DNA of 7,666 nucleotides, taken from assembly GCA_937949455.1 (NCBI GenBank), contig CALEDU010000155.1:1-7666 (forward strand), in the 5' to 3' direction. The notes under the pieces are model-generated. The model was given only the letters and a program-made list of their open reading frames with translations. It did not search any database and had not been told where the DNA came from. How positions within the stretch are numbered: position 1 is the first letter of the stretch; every line of letters begins with the position of its first letter. Shown here piece by piece: positions 6,989-7,666 of the stretch. Position numbers and translations under genes: made by a program. This stretch comes from an uncultured Tepidimonas sp. GTDB taxonomy: Bacteria; Pseudomonadota; Gammaproteobacteria; Burkholderiales; Burkholderiaceae_C.

Positions 6989-7666
6989 TCAAGCGCGTGC
7001 GTCGCGCCGAAACACCAGCCGCTCGGGGGTGGAGACTTCGTGGGCAAAGCGATAACCCTCGCTGTCGAAGCCTTTGAGTGCCTCGACGTCGGCGGCACGG
7101 TGCAGCGCGGCCCAGCGCGTCATCAGGCCGCGCGCGCGCTTGGCCAGGAAGCTGACCACCTTGTAGCCGCTGCCGCGCCGCTCCTCGAACACGCAGGAGA
7201 CGACGCGCGCACGCAGCGCCTTGGGGTCGACGGCCTTGAAGTACTCCTCGCTCGCGAGATTCACCACGATACCGTCGTCTTCCCCCGCGCGCTGCGACAG
7301 ATACTCTGCGATGCGCGCCCCCCAAAACTGATACAGGTTGCGCCCGCGCGGTGTGGTCAGGCGTGTGCCCATCTCCAGCCGGTACGGCTGCATCCAGTCC
7401 AGCGGTCGCAACACGCCATACAGGCCGCTGAGGATGCAGACATGGCGCTGCAACCAATCCAGGTCGTCCGCCCCCAGGCTGCGCGCATCCAGCCCCTCGT
7501 AGACATCGCCGTTGAAGGCCAGGATCGCCTGCTTGCTGTTGTGCGGGCCGAATTCGGGCTGCCACGCTTGGTAGCGGGCCACGTTGAGCTGCGCCAGCGC
7601 GTCGCTCAAATCCATCAGCGCGGCCACCTCCTGCGGCGACTTCTGGCGCAGGATCGCGATCAGCTC
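6989..7666 (-). CDS. yaaA: Peroxide stress protein YaaA (DUF328), cut by the right edge
   Basis: The frame is open from the right edge (first whole codon at 7666-7664) to the TGA at 6991-6989, giving 225 residues. About 33 N-terminal residues are missing compared with the 258-residue E. coli protein. Family blocks, numbered from the edge, are: LMDLSDALAQLN (about 17-28), AILAFNGDVYEGLDA (about 48-62), ILSGLYGVLRPLD (about 78-90), MQPYRLEMGTRL (about 92-103), PRGRNLYQFW (about 106-115) and VVNLASEEYFKAV (about 134-146). YaaA is cytoplasmic; in E. coli it is induced by OxyR and limits free iron and DNA damage under hydrogen peroxide. A GTG at 7627 could be mistaken for the start, but the codons upstream of it also match the family, so the gene continues past the window. 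It is the likely first visible gene of a run with the dioxygenase (32-base gap) and queF. Confidence 0.95.
   Translation of the reverse strand, partial: ELIAILRQKSPQEVAALMDLSDALAQLNVARYQAWQPEFGPHNSKQAILAFNGDVYEGLDARSLGADDLDWLQRHVCILSGLYGVLRPLDWMQPYRLEMGTRLTTPRGRNLYQFWGARIAEYLSQRAGEDDGIVVNLASEEYFKAVDPKALRARVVSCVFEERRGSGYKVVSFLAKRARGLMTRWAALHRAADVEALKGFDSEGYRFAHEVSTPERLVFRRDARA

Noticed and set aside
6957..7565. N-terminal extension of the dioxygenase frame giving a 491-residue protein
   Set aside because: The extension lies over yaaA in a different frame and reads as shadow sequence. It is not a real fusion.
1..7666. A novel defence, mobile or secretion system
   Set aside because: Every gene belongs to a known household or metabolic family. 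There are no transposase, integrase, nuclease, toxin or phage genes, no repeats beyond the operator dyad, and no evident compositional break.

Overview
The window is GC-rich, almost gapless bacterial DNA. It holds nine protein genes in four transcription blocks. The mix of genes (succinyl-CoA:3-ketoacid CoA-transferase of the ScoAB type, a long E. coli-like QueF, a prokaryotic prolyl-4-hydroxylase-like protein, YaaA and a GT39/PAP2 pair) together with the base composition suggests a betaproteobacterium, probably Burkholderiales (Comamonadaceae-like). That placement is inferred from protein character, not from a search. I see no mobile element, CRISPR array, tRNA or rRNA, and no non-coding stretch longer than about 90 bases.

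Left block, + strand: a 5'-truncated, multi-membrane-span GT39 (ArnT/PMT-like) glycosyltransferase is translationally coupled through an ATGA overlap to a PAP2 phosphatase. Both are inner-membrane enzymes that probably act on polyprenyl-linked or lipid A-type substrates at the periplasmic face. The PAP2 gene collides tail to tail with the next block and overlaps it by 28 bases.

Middle block, - strand: scoA, scoB and a patatin-like (RssA-type) serine hydrolase are read in that order with gaps of 11 and 19 bases, so they look like one operon. ScoAB activates acetoacetate or related 3-oxoacids with CoA taken from succinyl-CoA. Divergent from scoA is a small PAS-LuxR regulator without a receiver domain. 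The 87-base region between them carries a perfect 8+8 inverted repeat (4509-4534) plus a possible third half-site. This is the best regulatory signal in the window and plausibly the operator for the regulator.

Right block, - strand: yaaA (peroxide stress, cut by the right edge), a 2-oxoglutarate/Fe(II) dioxygenase of the prolyl-4-hydroxylase type with an extra N-terminal helical module, and queF (queuosine biosynthesis). They are spaced 32 and 35 bases apart and are probably co-transcribed.

Overall this looks like an ordinary chromosomal housekeeping/metabolic region. I did not find evidence for an undescribed system. The points most worth checking are the scoA/PAS-LuxR operator, the scoAB-patatin linkage and the N-terminal module of the dioxygenase.
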